From assembly GCA_032173965.1 (NCBI GenBank), contig CM063294.1, forward strand, positions 4,510,452 through 4,574,451: DNA of 64,000 nucleotides, given 5' to 3'. Below are positions 1 through 15,690 of this stretch, piece after piece. Numbering within the stretch: position 1 is the stretch's first letter; each line of letters opens with the position of its first letter. Under the pieces are notes generated by a model, which saw nothing but the letters and a program-made list of their open reading frames with translations, did no database searches and was not told where the DNA came from. Position numbers and translations under genes: made by a program. The DNA is from Sitta carolinensis (lineage: Eukaryota > Chordata > Aves > Passeriformes > Sittidae).

Positions 1-1715
1 AAGTTTTAAGTGCAGCTGGGGATTAATGGACATGACTTTGCGTTTAGAGAAGAGAGGGAAGGCAGCACCACTGCCACAGACATGGTGTTGCTAGGAAACA
101 CGATGCTACCTCCACAGAGCTTATTTAACTGCAGCCTTCCAAAGACAGACCTGGGTCTGAATAGCATAAATATCAGAAGGAAGGGAATGAACACTATAGT
201 AAGATCCAGGGGCTTGGACAATAATGTCTTCCTTAAAAGATCTATTAAGTTAATGATGAACTAGCTTTGAAACAGCTTTAAGTAATGGACAACTAATCAG
301 GTATTTTGTATGGTTACGTCTCTGTACATGCCTATGTGCATATATGGATTTCTGGTTTTGCTTTTCTTCAAACAAGTATCTATATAGCATTCTAGCCTGT
401 TAGAACAACCAGAAAACAAAGCTCCATTATGATGTAGAAATAACAGTTTTCTTCTAAAAAAACCTTATATTTAGGAATTACACTGGCTATCTCTATTTAA
501 ATCTTCCTATTGGTGCCTGTGAGCAGCGATTATTACTGATAAACATCTGCACACATAGGATTTCCACGTATCTCATGGGCTGGGTGGCCACCAAGGGGTT
601 TGGAGAGTGGACAAGGTGCCAGTGTGCCTGCCTGAGGAGCCTGCAGAGCCCCAGCCAGGGCTCAGTGGCACAGCTGGACTGACAGCCTCTGCTGGACGGG
701 CTCACTGCAGGAAGATTTGGCAGAGCCTGCCTCCGTTCTGCAGCCACACTCAGCTGTGTGCTGCCTCCTGGCTGGCTGGGGAGCTCTCCCAGAGCCAGGC
801 AGCCACAGTCACACAGGGAAGGCTATCAGCATCTCATCTCAAGAAGCAATCCAGCGTGGGATGAAGCTCTCAGTCACCGCAGAGAAAAGGGCCCTTCGTG
901 CTAAGCAGACAGGTTGCTATTCCTGGTGTGTAGAGAAATTCTCCTCATCTTTTCCATTACAGTATGCTTAATGGAAAATGTCAAGAAGCAAGGTTAAAAA
1001 AGAATAAAGTGCTTGTTTAAAGTGCTAGATTGACAACCTATTTATTCACAGAACAGGCAGAGTACAGGCAACAACAGTTTGAGTGTCTCACACTTTTCTA
1101 GCTGCTGCTAAAGGTGAAACACTAATGCAGCTCCTCTCTATCTCCAGCTTGCCTGTGGAAGTTGGGAGCTTTACTACAAGTACACATGAATTCACAATTA
1201 AAACAACAAGATTTCAGAACATTTTCCAGTGTTGGAAATCACAGGAATCTCTGATGAGCATATGAGAGATATCAGAGTCAGAATCACTGTGAAAGCAAAA
1301 ATCATAATATGGCCTGTGCTTGGTTCAAAAATGGAGGGTGCTGGATATATTTACAAGAGAATACTCCAAGGTTTCATCTACAGTGAAATTATTCTGAGAT
1401 TAAATTGTAAGGTGATTAGTTCATTTTTGAACTTGGCAAATTAATTTCCAGTATCTAGGCTGTATGTCAAGAATTCTAATCCAATTTTGGATAAATTCTG
1501 CACACAGTTCCTTTTATGAATACTCTGGTATTCCTAACTTCAGGTAAAGTATGCATGTCCAGCTCCCACACATATATAGATTTTCCATTGCACAAACTAC
1601 TTTAAACTCCAAAACAAATATTTTAAATAAACTAAAACAAAAAGTCTGCCCAACCAATTTGTGGTTTCAGTCAGAATCATCAGAACTCCCACTTATAGTG
1701 GGGCAAATTTTTCTG

Positions 1716-1734
1716 AAAAAAAAAAAAAAAAAAA
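1716..1734. repeat. Poly-A run (19)
   Basis: Uninterrupted A19 in intron. Confidence 0.9.
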
Positions 1735-4700
1735 GAATGGAAAGGGTAGCCAGGGAAAGAGAAGTTAGAGAAATCTTGTTCTTTTTAAAGTTTCCAAGCT
1801 CTGATGGAAGAAGTAGCCTCTTAGTATAATTAAAAGAATAGGAGAGATGAAGGGAAAAAGAAACCCTAAGTGGTATCTCAGAGCCACTTAGAGAAAAGCA
1901 TTATGCTTTTAGCCTCTATTTAGTTTGTACATGGAAAAAGAAAAGTAAATCAAGAGAATGTCTTTTGAGTCCCTCTGATCCTATGCCATCAGCCATTTAT
2001 TCTCCAAACAGCATCTTCCAGCAGCGTGGGCTCCCAGCAGCTCTCCCCACCTAGTGCACAGTCTGGAATAGGAGATCTCCTGTTTATCTTTCCACATGAC
2101 CTCATTTCACATATCCTGATCCAAAGCCTGCTGGCACTCACTGGAGCCTTTCCAGTGACTTCAGCTGAGGCTGGACCAGGTGGTCCTGTGGGTGAAGAAG
2201 CCCTGCAGTGAAGAGTATGTTCTACAGCACGGTGTTTCCTCACTCACAGGATGCACATGAGTTTCAAGGGGAACATTTAAATTACATTTCAATCCTCCCC
2301 TTCTCATTACAGCTGTTAACTACAGAACTGCAGCAAATAAAAGTAGTCTGGGATATGATGGTACCTAAAGAATTTAGAGAAATGACATAAAAGCAGTAAT
2401 GACAATAGCCTGTTTAATTTGGATTTTAGAGGATAATTACTGTTTTCATATTTTCTGTTCATTCCTTCAGCGAGCTATTGGTATGCCTACAGCTATCTAG
2501 CAAATAATAAATGAGGTACATAGAACAAGGAGCCTAGCAACACTGAAAATAAAATTATGCTTTTTATTTGCTATTGTTATTTTTTAATCCTCCAATTCCA
2601 AAGCCTGCAGGGCTTAGTTAAAGCCAAAGAAAGGGCATACAAATAAAAATGACACAGTGTTACGGTAGGCACATGCACAAGTCATTTTCTACAGAGTAAT
2701 ACTTCAACTGAAATAAACTCAAACCCCAAACACAGAACTAAACACATGTCAGTGAAATAGAGTGTTGGCTGAGTGAGAGGTGAGGCCCCTGTGAGTGAGT
2801 TTCGACAGTTCCAGGCCAGGCTGGAGCCGTGCAGAGGCACCAGCCCAGGGCTCTGCAGCGGGGGAGTGACACTGATTGACAAATTGCTGAGAACGAAGGC
2901 AGGCTCGGAGCGCAGCACACAGCCCAGTGCCACTGCTCACACAGCACGGCAGAGCTGCTGCTTTCCAGACAGGGCTCAGCGAGGGCAGGAGCTTCCCTGT
3001 GGCACTCAGGGGTTTGTCACCAGCCTGCTCTCACTGGCTGCCTTGCTGCTTCTTTTAGAGAAAATGTTTTGCTTAAAATGTTAAATTTTGCTACTCAACA
3101 CCCTAAATATTTCTTTAAGCTACACATCGAACAAAGAAGTAAAGAATAAATATCTACACAGCAGATGTGCTGTGCAGATGAATACATGCCTGGGTTAGAA
3201 CTACAGTTGGCCCAGCTGCAATTGTATTTATTGAATAGGCTGAAAAAGAAAAAAAGAAAGGCCAAAAAGTATGTTTAAAGAGCCCTGAAATCCTCCACTC
3301 CAATGCCTCCTGTGAAGAAAAATAATTAGGAATTTTAAGAAAGATTTCTTAAATTGCCTGCCATATGTATGTCATAACAGAATTTCCCCCTAAATTCTAT
3401 CTACTGTCTATCTCTTCAGTTCCAGTCTTTTACAAATAAGGGCAGGAACTCAGAGAACATCCAATTCTCCAAGCAAAACAGAAATAGGAGAAAAAATGTG
3501 GCTGTTTAGAAGAGAAGTAAAGATCACACAAAAGTGAACTGCTGGTATGAAAGTCTCAAGTAAAGTCACTTGCATCTTTCTGAAGAAAAAGAACAACAAC
3601 AAAAAAAAAAAGATACAGAGACAAACACAAAGAGAGGGAAGCTCATGTTGTAATATAGGTCACAAGAAAAGAAAGCCTGAGGGGTGCAAGAGCTTCATGC
3701 CTTGTTAACAAGGGGCTACTCCCAGAACATTCCATGTTGTCCAACTTCATGTTAAGTGACCCTCGAGGTCTCCCTCTTGTGCACAACCAACAGAGTTCTC
3801 TGACACCAGCTTTTGGGGTGACCCCCTCCAAGCTGCCAACAGCTGGGCATGGCAAAGAGGGGGACAGTTTGTGCTACACTGTCCTGAGACTTGAAACCAA
3901 ACAGATCAATAATCAAATGTCCATGTCTGCTCAGAGTGTTGAGTATACACACAGCGCTTCAGCCAAGCCCAGAATCTGGGCTCCTTACACAAAGTCTCCA
4001 GGAGGAAGGAGACTGCCTCACGGGAAGGTCAGCCAGCAGACTGAGAAGCCTCTGCAGTGCTGAAGGCCAAGAGCTGTGTGAGAGGCAGGCAGGGCTCTCT
4101 CTGCTCCCCAGAACTGTTCATGTGAGCACAGACACCTCTCCTCCTGCACAGAACCCAACGCTCGGCGCTTGCCCAGGATCAAGTGATGAGTTTCAGTTGA
4201 GCACCAGCATGGGCAAAGTTGTGTGAATACAAGTTAAGAAACTGCTGCAGCCCAGAAGCTGCAGCAGAGCCACACAGTTCCTTCCAGAGGCCAGGCAAGT
4301 TATTTGCTGAAATTTTGAGCAGGAGCTAAAATTTGACCCTACCAGTACATTTGAGCTACACAGTGTATTCTTTTCAAACAAGACTCATATCCAACTCCTA
4401 TTCATATACCCAATAAAAAGATATATAAAAGATGCAGTAAAATTTGTCTTTAAGATAGATGGGTCTTTCAAATTAATCTTACTGTAACAAAACCCATTTA
4501 GAATATAATTCCAGGTGAAATTGCATTCATAAAACTACTACCACAACCATAATCTTTTATTGTATTAATGTTTCTGATATCACATACAAGCACTGGCATC
4601 ATCCTCCGTAATATTTAATATCCTTTCTGAGAAAGAAGCCTTCTCAAGCTGAATTTATCTCTAAAATAATGTCTGTTAAAATAGTTTTGTGGCAGTGTAA

Positions 4701-7281
4701 TGATAAAGTGACCTATCAGACGGATGTGTAAATTCAGTCAATTGAAGGGCAACAAGCAAAACACTGACTTCATGTTTGAAAGAATATCTAACCTAATTAC
4801 AATGTAATCTAGACTTAATGCAATGTAGGATTTTTGTAGGGAGATGTTCTCAGTTCAGTCATTAGCTTCAAAAGACTTTTTTCACTTCACAAATCCTCCA
4901 CATATTACATGGAGGAGGAATGAATTCCTTTCCTCCTTAGGTGAGAACCTCTACATAAGACAAAAAATAAAAATCACGTTACACAATTTTTCTCCAAATG
5001 CTAATTACATTTTTTTGACCATAACTCCTTTAACATACAAAAAATTTACCAAATTGAGGAATTTAAGTCAATCAAAATGCCCAGGAAGCCACGGTAGCAT
5101 TCAGAGTGACCAGAGAACTGCTCCCCTTCCATCAGTGCTACTTAGCAGCAGTTCTCATCAGGATTTCAAATTCAGTTTGAGTTCAGTAAGGTGAGGGGAT
5201 GGGATTTGTGCACACACACAGGAATACACAAGCAGGGAGCTGCAGCAAGAAGCAGCAGATGTTCTAAAGTGCTCAAGCAGGTCCATACACTGCAGGAGAT
5301 GCACAGCAAGGGCACTGAGGGGAACAGCCTGCACAGGGGCTGCAGGGAGTCAGCCCTAAAACCTGTGAGACCCTGGGTCTGACCTCCAAACCACCCTACC
5401 CTGAAGGAGAGGCTGGACCAGCTGACAGCCCTTCGAAACTGAATTATCTGTGACCTCTTCGGTTTTAGAACTTTGTATTTCACAATTCTCAGGGCAGGGA
5501 ATCCCAGTTTTCTCAGGCATTATTTAAATATAATTGCTTGCTATTCATTAGATATTAATGCCTGCATAGAATTTATAATTTGGCAATTAACTTTCAGGTA
5601 TGCAAATGCTGATCCCGTGTAAGTGCACAGGTTATCTCTAACAGAAGAATAAATATGAGCCTTAACAGAAGTAGGCAGTTTCCTCTATTACTGTGTGGCA
5701 GATAGTTCGTTCTGTCCCTCAAATTTGGTACAGAATTTTGGAATCCCTTCAGGATGAAAAGCACTATTTAGGCATGTGCATTATATTTTGCAGCTGATCT
5801 TCTTGAAGTATTAATCACATCAATTCCATTAAATGGCGGCACCCTGCATGGGTTTGGACTTCAGAGTTCCAACATTCCAATTGTCCAAAAGAAAAAACAA
5901 AATAAAGTGACAGAGAAAAAACCCAGAAGTTTTATGGAGTATTGTGGAATAGTTTGGAATGAAAAATAGTAGCAATGCAATAAATGCTTCTCATATGCCT
6001 TCTGGCTTGCAGCAATCCTAAATCTTCGTGACACTAAAATATGATTACAAGTGACGAAAAATAATGGGTATTTGAATATTAAAATAAATATATCTCACAT
6101 GTTTCTTAAGGCTGCAATTTATGGAGTTTGAATATACACAAATCTAAAGTATGAAATAATGCTCATGACCTAGGAGAAGTATTCCACCACGTGGGCAATG
6201 TATGCAGAACAAATTAAAATAGATAAGCAATGTGTTCTGAGTTACGTGAGTATTTGTGTATGCTGAGTTGTTTGGCAGATATAGGATAGAGGATGAATAT
6301 TTCAGTACCTAAAATATACTTTATAAACATCCCTTTAATTCTAAAGTGCGAGGCACCACTCTGCGTCCCTTGTCAATATACATAAGCCTCATGAATATCA
6401 TACCATTTCCCAATTTTTATATCTACTAACTGCACAAATAACTAATAAAAGCTACAGAAATAAAAGTGGAGTGTTCACAAATGAACTGGTTTAATCCTGC
6501 ATGCATAAAACAGTTCTCTTTTTGTTCCTTCTTTTATTTGTCTATGTGGTGAAGGAAGAAACCTCATAATCCTTCAGATAAAGCCAATTGCTTTGATATT
6601 TAAATACTAAATAAATCAGTGAAAGTTATTTTGATCTACAAGGGAGATCATCTTCTCCATCTCACCCCCAAAAAAGCCAAGAGTATTTAATCTGCACATG
6701 GAAGAAATTTGGAAGAGAAACGAGCTCTTTAAGCTCTGCTTGCTTTACATTAAGCATATTTACTACCAGGCAACTGATGGCTCTGCTCCTCCCCTCGCCT
6801 CACCAGAAGTGTCCTTAATTCTCTGGAACGAATACTTCAGTCTTTCTGCTGCTGGGCAGAGCATTTATTTTCCATTTCTCTGTAGAAGCCATCGGAAGCA
6901 CCAATGAGAATTTTAACTTGGTTGCCTCACATCTGTATTTGACAGTTTTTAAGCCATCCCCTGGCAGGCAGGTTGTCTGTTCTTACACTTGGGACTGTTT
7001 TCCAGGAGCACTTAGGAGGAGAAGCACGAGGTAAGGGAGTGGGAGGTGCAGCCAAGAAATCTGGAGACCACTCTGCCTCAGCTGCAATAGGATTGTGTGA
7101 CCAGGACAATCAGGATATTGAATTAATAAATTTCATTCACTGACTCATGTCAAGCAAAAAACTGCAGAGCTATGTACTGTCAGGATATTTGCTTTAGTTT
7201 AAAAAAACCCCAACAAAACAAGGAAAAGTAGAAACAAATACAGGTTAAAAGGAATTTCCAATAACAAATAGTAATAACGAC

Positions 7282-7299
7282 AATAATAATAATAATAAT
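7282..7299. repeat. (AAT)6 microsatellite
   Basis: Six perfect AAT units. Confidence 0.9.
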
Positions 7300-9549
7300 G
7301 AAAATCTATGGTCTATGCAAGGGACATCTAAAAGACAATTTGCTACAGTTTTGCATAATTAACTCTTTCTCTGTAATGCTGAAAACATGTGAGTAGCTCA
7401 TTACAAACAGATGACAAAGAAATTTTTCTTTTCTATCCAGGTTATTACTTTTCTTAGAAAAGTTCCAGGGGAAAAGTACCAGAATATAAGACTGCCCTGA
7501 AGGCCAGCATTATTGATCCTGAGTGTTCAAATAAAGTCATAATTTACCCCACTCTGCCTGTTTCCCATCATTTCAGTGGGGTATGGTGTCACTGTCCATT
7601 GCTTATAGCTCAGCTGCCACCAGGTCCCAAGGGGCATTACAAATGCACTAATTAGGTTTTCCTGCAGCGTTTGCTCAGAGCAGCCCTTTTCCACTGCTCA
7701 GCACCAAGGCACTCCTGCCTGCCCTGGAGCTGCAGAGGATTTCCAGCAGGTGCCCCTGGTGTGCCACGAGCAGCTGGCAAGGGAACAGCTGGAAACACCA
7801 GCATGCTCCCTGGGCTTTGGTGCAGTTTGACTCTGGAAGATCTCAGGGATCACAAGCAAGCCAAGTGAACTTGGGGACAGCTCTGGCTTTCAGGGTAAAC
7901 ACGTATGTGGGAATATGCTTAATCAGGCACAGTGCATATCCAATTTACTCTAACAACTGCTCTAAGCACTCAGGAAGTTTCTGCAAAAATCCTTTTTAAT
8001 GGTGTCACTCACTGGAAGCTCTCCTGCAGTTTAGTGACACAGCCTTGCTCCTCAAGGTACAGATCTGTCAGCACGGGATTTTAGGGTGGTTCTCCAGCAT
8101 GCTCACCTGCTCTCATTCTGAAGGAAACCACTTGTTAATTGTAATTATTTCCTAGGCTGGGCTGATGTTACCTTCAATTCAATTAAGGCATCAGTAGCAG
8201 TAGCCCTGTGGAAATTCATCTTGAATAAATCTATAATCTTTAGTCACAGGACAAAAATTCAGAAGCAATACTGATGAGAACTGATATTTTCCTTTTCACT
8301 TCTCCATCATTTGTTCACTTTTGAGTGACATCCCTCCTCATTACGTTTTTATTTCAAGCATTAAAACAGAAAATAATTAAGATCTGGAGATAAAATCTAC
8401 AAATAACTTTATTAAATCTCCCATTTAGGATCAATAGGAATACTCACTTCGGAAATCAGAAACATTATATACAACTTGCTAGGAATTTTTAAAACTGCAG
8501 TGTTTAATCTCAGAAATTCTGACAAAAATCCTTAATAACTAGGGGAAACTGTAACTATAAAAGTTGAGTAAATAGATGCAATCTTCAATGGAAGGCACAC
8601 ATGTTAAGTTCCCCCAATTCTGCTGAATAAATATTTCCCTTCACAAAGCATCTCATACTTTAAAATTTCCATGCAGTAAATGCTTTTAAATTAGTTAATG
8701 AGGATCTTAGGAATTTCATGGTAACTAGAAACACAAATACTGGTCAAAGATTTTACTTAGCATATTCTTTGTGTATGGAAGATTGAAAGATTAAAAGGAA
8801 TGTGGATATAATTAGATTGTAATAAGCACTGTCTTAGTTGTATTTAAAAAAACCCCAACTTTAATGTGGAATGGAAATATTAACAATTATAGGAGATATT
8901 TCAGTGTATCCAAAAAGTCTGCTGAGTGGTATTTCATTGCTAATTAACCCTTTTGATTAAGTACATGAACTACTGTTTGTAATTAAGGGTGGGTCTGAGT
9001 GATTTTAATTCACTTTTTCACTCAGCATACAAGCAATCAAAATTGTTATGGAATATACAGCGAAAGATTGCAATGAAAAATCAGCCAATGTCCTTTCAGC
9101 CTTCACAAATAGGGTGACCTTGACTTTGATACCTCTAAATATGGCAAGCTTTCTCCATTCTAAATCAATATTTCTGACTTTTTTTGAAAAAAAAAATGTT
9201 TCAAACATTCACAGGACATATTGAAGATATATATGGATTGGTTTCATGATAAAGAATCAATTAATAATGATCCAAGGGAGACAGTAACAAAAAAGCAGTT
9301 TTACCCCTATTCCAAAGCCATATAAAAAGATGAATCTTATCTAAAAACCTGTGTCACTCTACTCCCCCCACCCTGATTCAGCTCTCAGTAATGCCACATG
9401 GGAGCAACATTAACCTTCATTTCAGAATCCTAACCAATTCCTCTGCAGTGATCTTCTGTCTTAAATCTAAAACATCTTTGCAATTGTTTTGGAAACAAGA
9501 AAAGGCATATTGCTACTGCTTTTCCTGTACTGTTAAAAAAACTACTCCT

Positions 9550-9573
9550 AAAAAAAAAAAAAAAAAAAAAAAA
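9550..9573. repeat. Poly-A run (24)
   Basis: Uninterrupted A24. No retrocopy body is recognised on its left. Confidence 0.9.
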
Positions 9574-12500
9574 GATTAATCAGAATCTGCAAAGATTTTA
9601 ACAGATTCATTCACTTTTCAACAAATAATGATTCATGGCTTCCTGCTTACAGTAATACCTTTATGGTCCAAATGCAAGGGATTCTACAATTTCAAAATTA
9701 AAATATGTAAGGGGAAGAGAAACACTCTTTTTTTACTAGAACTACTTAATTCTGAGCACACTCTCCTCCACTGTAGGACTGAATGCTATAATGCTAATTC
9801 CTCTTAGTTTGAGAGAGAAGGGATCTGTAACCCAGCATACACACATCCTGCCTTGCTTTCTGAAATGGAAAGCAGAGAGATCAGTTTATATTTAAACTGT
9901 GCTGAAAGGTGGATGGCAACATGCTACATTAGGGACTGAGTTCTACTCTCTGGAATTCCCAAAGGTTAAAACAAAAAGTCAGTTCTCTCATCTGTACTAA
10001 TGTGTCTCTGTTTTTAGGAGAGTCAGCATCTTCTGGGACATTCAGGGGGTTGTGTTTGCACATGCTGAATTTACAAAAATAGCTTCAGTGCTGTTCTTGA
10101 GGAGCTCCTTCCACAAGAAACTCAGCAATGCCTTTGATTCCTAACAATTGGAAAATCACAGTATTTGAAGCAGCACCACTTTCAAAATCAATAAACCACC
10201 ATGATGCAGGCAGAAAATGCTATTCCTAAACAGAATTTTTTTTGTTAATTTGTGCATTTGGATAATTGTCCTCTTAGTATTGCTTCTAACCTAAAACCAC
10301 AACCTAGCAATATTTTCCACTACAAACTGATTTAGTTTTTAATTAAAAAGAATGGTTTTAATCACAATTACACCATTATATTTACTTCTTAGATACTAAA
10401 GTTATTATCCCTACTAATTCTTTTCAGAACAGGGACTGCACCCTGATGCACTGTGGCTCCTTAGCTCAGTTGTTCAATGCCATGAAAAAAGTATTTGAAG
10501 GAAAATTAAAACACATATGGTCTAGACGAATTATGAATCTTACTTATTTTTCAAACTCTTGAATAGCTTTAGTCTTCCAACATCTATCTAAAAAAACACT
10601 CATCTGGAATTTATAATTAAACAGAGAAGAAATGAATCTATATAGGGGTTCATGTAAAAATACACTGAAATGTTAGAAGTGTTTATAGTTTTCAAATATA
10701 TGAACAATTAACTATTACCTCATGTGGTTCAATCTACCCTAATCAAGGCAGAACACTTAAAAACAAATAGCTAAACTTTTTCTTGCAGCTATTTTGATGG
10801 TATCTTGTTTTAGAGCATTTTAAAAGCAGGCCACAGTCTACTGATGCTGAGTTTGATCAACCTGCTTTGCACTGGACTGTTAAAAGCTGCAAATAGAAAC
10901 TAATACAGTGGGATTAAGAAAAAAGCAATAAACTTAGATGGCAGTTTGTCAGAATGATGGCTCCCCAGTTCCAGAATGCAGGACACCCATGGCCTTTGAA
11001 GAGGCACTGTGGAACAGAGGAAGTGCAAGTGAGGTGGGCAGGACTTGGGGGCTGCTTTGCAAACCACGTTTGAGAGAGCTCAGAGGCTGTTTGGCACTTG
11101 AACGTCTGGGACTTGTCACCCAGGCCCCAAAAACCAGAGAGACACCACAAGAAAATCCATCCCAGATGCTACACACCACTCATGGGCCACACAACTGGCT
11201 GATCACAGTAAGGCAGCAGTAAAAATATCTTTTAAGGGTCATAGAAAAAAAAGCTTTACATGGATAAGCAGTCAGTCATGTCTCCCCTGCCTAAATTTTC
11301 ATTAAGGATAATGGTTTGATCCATGTCACAGCAAAGCCTTCGTGAAAGCAAACTTGCTACTTTTCCATGAAAACTGCTTAACTGCTTAAGAGAAGTACTT
11401 TATTTGAGTGAAATATTTAAGTGTGCAGTGCTCAGGGTCAGCTCTCAGAGTTAAAAATCCTCAGGGAACAGCTGGGCCATGAATCCTTTCTGCTCTAATC
11501 CCGTTAGTGAAAGAAGAGGGGATGATGACAAACACAGCAACCTTAATATATCATGCTCTGCTTTTCCTTTGGCTTTCAGCAGCATGGCTCTGAACTGCTG
11601 ATTAATGAGACACCAGCTCCGCTTTGTCTCCATCTATCCCAGCATGGATGCGTTTTGAGGACAACTGACAGCCTGAGATAGACAGTAATATGTCAATCAG
11701 CACTACATCACTGAAAAAGGGACAGCAGAATGTGCTGGAAATTGTAGAAATCTACTCAGTTGGTCACAATTTCTTGGCAGCTATAAATCAGGTAATAGCG
11801 ACCTGAGGATTATTCCAATTATTTTCACTTTCAACATGAAGAGAGGAACATGAACTAAAATATCAGACACAAATGCCCTTAAGAATACCCAAGCTTGTAT
11901 TCAGCTCTTACATTTCAGTAATCCAAATTATGTTTGTAATTTCTTTGGGCAAATGAGATATATTATACGATGATTTCTGTTGGACAGCAAACTTTGCTTC
12001 CTTTTTTATGTACAGAAAAGCTGTATATAAAACGAAATAGGCTGAGGCTACACAGAGGAAGAATCTCCAGAAGCATCGTTATCCTATTTCATAAGCAGGT
12101 CAGAACGGGGATGGAAAGAAAGAAGGAACAAGAGAAAAGAGCTGGGTAACATAAATTTTGTAAAAACTTTCTTCAATAAGAATGGCTCATGATACCTTGT
12201 AACTTGTGCTCTGAACAAGTCCCCATATTCATTCCTTAAGATCTGTTAAAAAACTGTCTAAGTAAGGGCTTTTAGTGAAAGAAGGATGTATCAATATTCA
12301 GCATCAGTGTGTATTCATCCTCAGTGAGTAGTTACTGCACAAGAGAGAACAGACAGCTTAAAGAGAAGCCTTTCAATAGTTTCATTTTTCCCCGAAGCCC
12401 TAAATAGATCACACAGCAAAATCCTGAACTGACACCTCAGAGGTGCTACAGAGACCATTTTTTCCTTTTTATTTCTGACATTAATATTTTTAATACAACA

Positions 12501-15460
12501 TTAAACTAAGAAAATATTGAGTAGAGAATTTCAAAAGCATCAAATACCTTAGGAAGACAAGTTCTTAACTTCTAATGCATCCTACTGTTAATTTGATACT
12601 AAATTGGCAAGAAGCTGGAAAAAAACCCCAGCCCTTTGCAAAGCTTTGCATCTGAAATATTATTCCACAGAGTTTGCAGCAGTCAGGCAAAACACATTTG
12701 ACTTTATTTGCATCTTCAAGCATGAAAGGTTATGTGAAACTGATACTGAAGATGCAGGATTGCTACCTTGAGAATGTGTAAGCAAGACTGCAAGTGGCCA
12801 AGAAAAAGCTATCTTTTAACAGGAATATGAACAGCAAGTCTCAAAAGGATGGAGAAGTATTGTTCTCTTTTGTATTTCTTTCTTAGTAAGTATAAATATT
12901 ATACATGCCTATTTCTCAAGATCCAGTTCTGCCTTTCTATCTCTACACAATCCACACCACTGACCTCTCACAAGCACTCCCGTGTCTCTGTTGTTTTGTT
13001 TCCAGCAACACCGTGTAATTCACTCACTTGCTGAAGCTCTGCTTGACACCACGGGGTACAAAATAATACAGAAAATATTATCTGCAGGAGAAGAGAAGAT
13101 TGTCTGGCTCTGGGAATACTGCTATGAACAGCATAATCGGCTCTGCCCTTTCAGAAGTTAGATCAGCTCCCTGATTGATTGCCCTCCCTCACTTTTTGTG
13201 GTCTTTTAAGAGTTCAAGAATTGGCCAGAAAATCAATATAACTCATGTAAAAGCCCCTCCAAAAGAAGAAAAAAAGAAATGTGGTTTTAGTTTGGGAAAC
13301 TATTCACCAGTATCTTCTGGGTGCACCTTTGAAGTACCAGACAAAATGCAGGAAGTTTAGCTGAAAACATACTCATTAAATTTTTTGGGCTAGAAAGGAA
13401 AGAAATAAGGTCATGTTCCACAAATATCCTGTAAAAAGAGAAAGAGAAAAGCTACTCAAGTGTTCTGACACTGAGCTGTGACATGTTTCAATCATTTACA
13501 GGAAGCCCTCAGCAAAGAATGCAAACAGGAAAGTTCTTCCTCATGAATAAGCTTGCCTTTCAGCCAAAAAAGATCCCCAGCTGCCCCCTGTAAATTAAAA
13601 GGAATTCTTTTTCTAAACTCCTTGAAAGTCAAACCACTCTCACTACACATAAATCTCTACACAGAATGATTCCTTCCAAGTACTCATAATCAGCTACCTT
13701 GTTCAGCTATGATAAAATTAAGTGGATGCATATTGTAGTTCTGGATTCCTCGGTGCTACAGAAATTATTTAGAAAGTTTACTCATCCCCAATCCACAAAA
13801 GTAGATGGTATATTTCAGTTTTTAGCATAGGAATTTGCAAAGTTACAAACCAGAAGCAGAAATCCCAAGCAAGAGCCATGATTCCATAGTATGGAATCTG
13901 GGGACTCTAAAGCCAAGAGATTTTATCAGAAGTTTCTGAGGTGAAATAAAAGATGACAAAGATGAGACAACCCACAAAGCACCTTAACAGCAAATGTAGC
14001 TGGATAGATAAGAAGCATCAGATTTCCAGGAAGCAATTTATTTACCAGATATTTATTTACCAGGAACTCACACCTTTACTGAAACACAGAGATGTTGGAC
14101 TAGATGAGCATTTATTTATCTAAGTGACGAGTACATTTCCTTGGCTTTGGTATAAAATGTACCATGACATAACAGATGTTTCCAAAATTCCACCCTATAA
14201 GGAAGATTTTTACCTTTGAGTCTCTCTGTGTTTGAATGATGGAAGTGAAAATGTGAATGATGCGCAGTGAGTGACAGAAATAATTGAGAAGCTCTCAGGT
14301 TGCCTCATCAGGTACCTGCTGCTTCTCAGCACAGGGGAAAGGAACAATTCTTCAACTCCAAATAATGCACCATGTACCCAAAAGGCTGCATCACTAGAAA
14401 TCTGCTTCCAGGTGTAAAACAGTGGGACAAGTGTGTGATCCAGGTGATGAACTGGAATCTGCACATTCAGGAACAGCCAACATCTCCAACAGTATTGGTC
14501 ATGTCACCACATATATATATTACCAACATAATTCTGTATCAGCAGTAATGAAAAGTAGTCATGACCTAAATATTCTATGTATTTTTCAAATAAAATGAAA
14601 AAAGTGTTCCTCCCTCCTCAGAGTGTGCAATCTAAATTCCTGCCATCGTTGTTAGAGGGTTTTTTATGCCTTGATAGGTTATAAACTGTTACAGATTAAT
14701 TTTAAGTTAGAAATCCATTGGAGAAGTCTAATATATCTAGCTCCTTCTAAATTGCTCTTTGTCAGATACGATGGCTTTCCACTGCCTCCTCCCACACACT
14801 TTCCATCTCTCCTGAAAATTGCCTCATCTTTGAATCATTACTGTTGTAATTACAAGAGAAATCAGTAGTAGAAGAAAAAAAAAAATCTTTGACACATAGC
14901 ATTATCACGGGACAGAAATATCTTGCTATATCCAAAGATAACACAATGCCACATTATTAATGTTTCTATTGATTATTGAGTCCATGATAAAGTAAAGAAC
15001 TAAATCTTTACACATTACTTGTGGTATTCCATCCAGCTGATAGGAAATATAAACATGTCTAAAAGCTGGAAAGGTCATCCCAAAGCACTCAGGGGGGAAA
15101 GTTTTTAGTAAATAATTTTTTTATTAAAACCAGAGGTGGAATATGGTCTACATTGTGTTGACCTTTAAAGGGAGAGTATTTAAAGTATTTACCTACTGGG
15201 TGTGAGTTTGTTTGGATGTTTCAGAGTGGCTCAATATCCACATTGTTCTGCAAATACAGAATGCATAGATTAGTCTCCCTAGCTGGATAAACTATGAATC
15301 CTACTTTCCAACAGTGGCATTGGATTCTTAAAGGTAATGACAGCAAAACTCTTAAGGTAGGCCATTAAAAAGAAAGTCCTTCAAAGGAATGCTTTCTCCT
15401 AAGATGATTTAAGAGGAGACTGAAGAGAGTTTGAAGACTTCAACGATTTCCTGGTGAGCC

Positions 15461-15690
15461 TGCTGTCCCAGGGCAGGATGAGTTACCTCTGTTATTCCTG
15501 ACAAGCCTTTGTTTAAATGGTCCCTAAAACTCCCATGATGAGGAATTCACAATTTGCTTGGACAACCTCCTTCAGTTTTTCATTTACTGGTAACATGTTT
15601 TTTCCTAACACAAATCTCTTGTTCTGAAGCTTCTTAATCATAGTAGACACAAAGTCTTTTCTTTTTATGCGTCTGAAAATATTTGGTTAT
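15461..15690 (-). mobile_element. Ancient CR1-like fragment
   Basis: The stretch around catgatgaggaattcacaat, ggacaacctccttcag, ttttttcctaacacaaatct and cttgttctgaagcttcttaa follows, with many changes, the antisense of the old amniote CR1 consensus. The remembered consensus runs 'tgatgg..attccacaacctcc' and 'tttttcctaatgtccaacct'. I compared it from memory; a RepeatMasker run would confirm or refute it. Confidence 0.6.

Noticed and set aside
2760..3060. GC-richer patch with gttccaggccaggctgga, like part of CR1.
   Set aside because: Only one short word matches and the flanks do not follow CR1.
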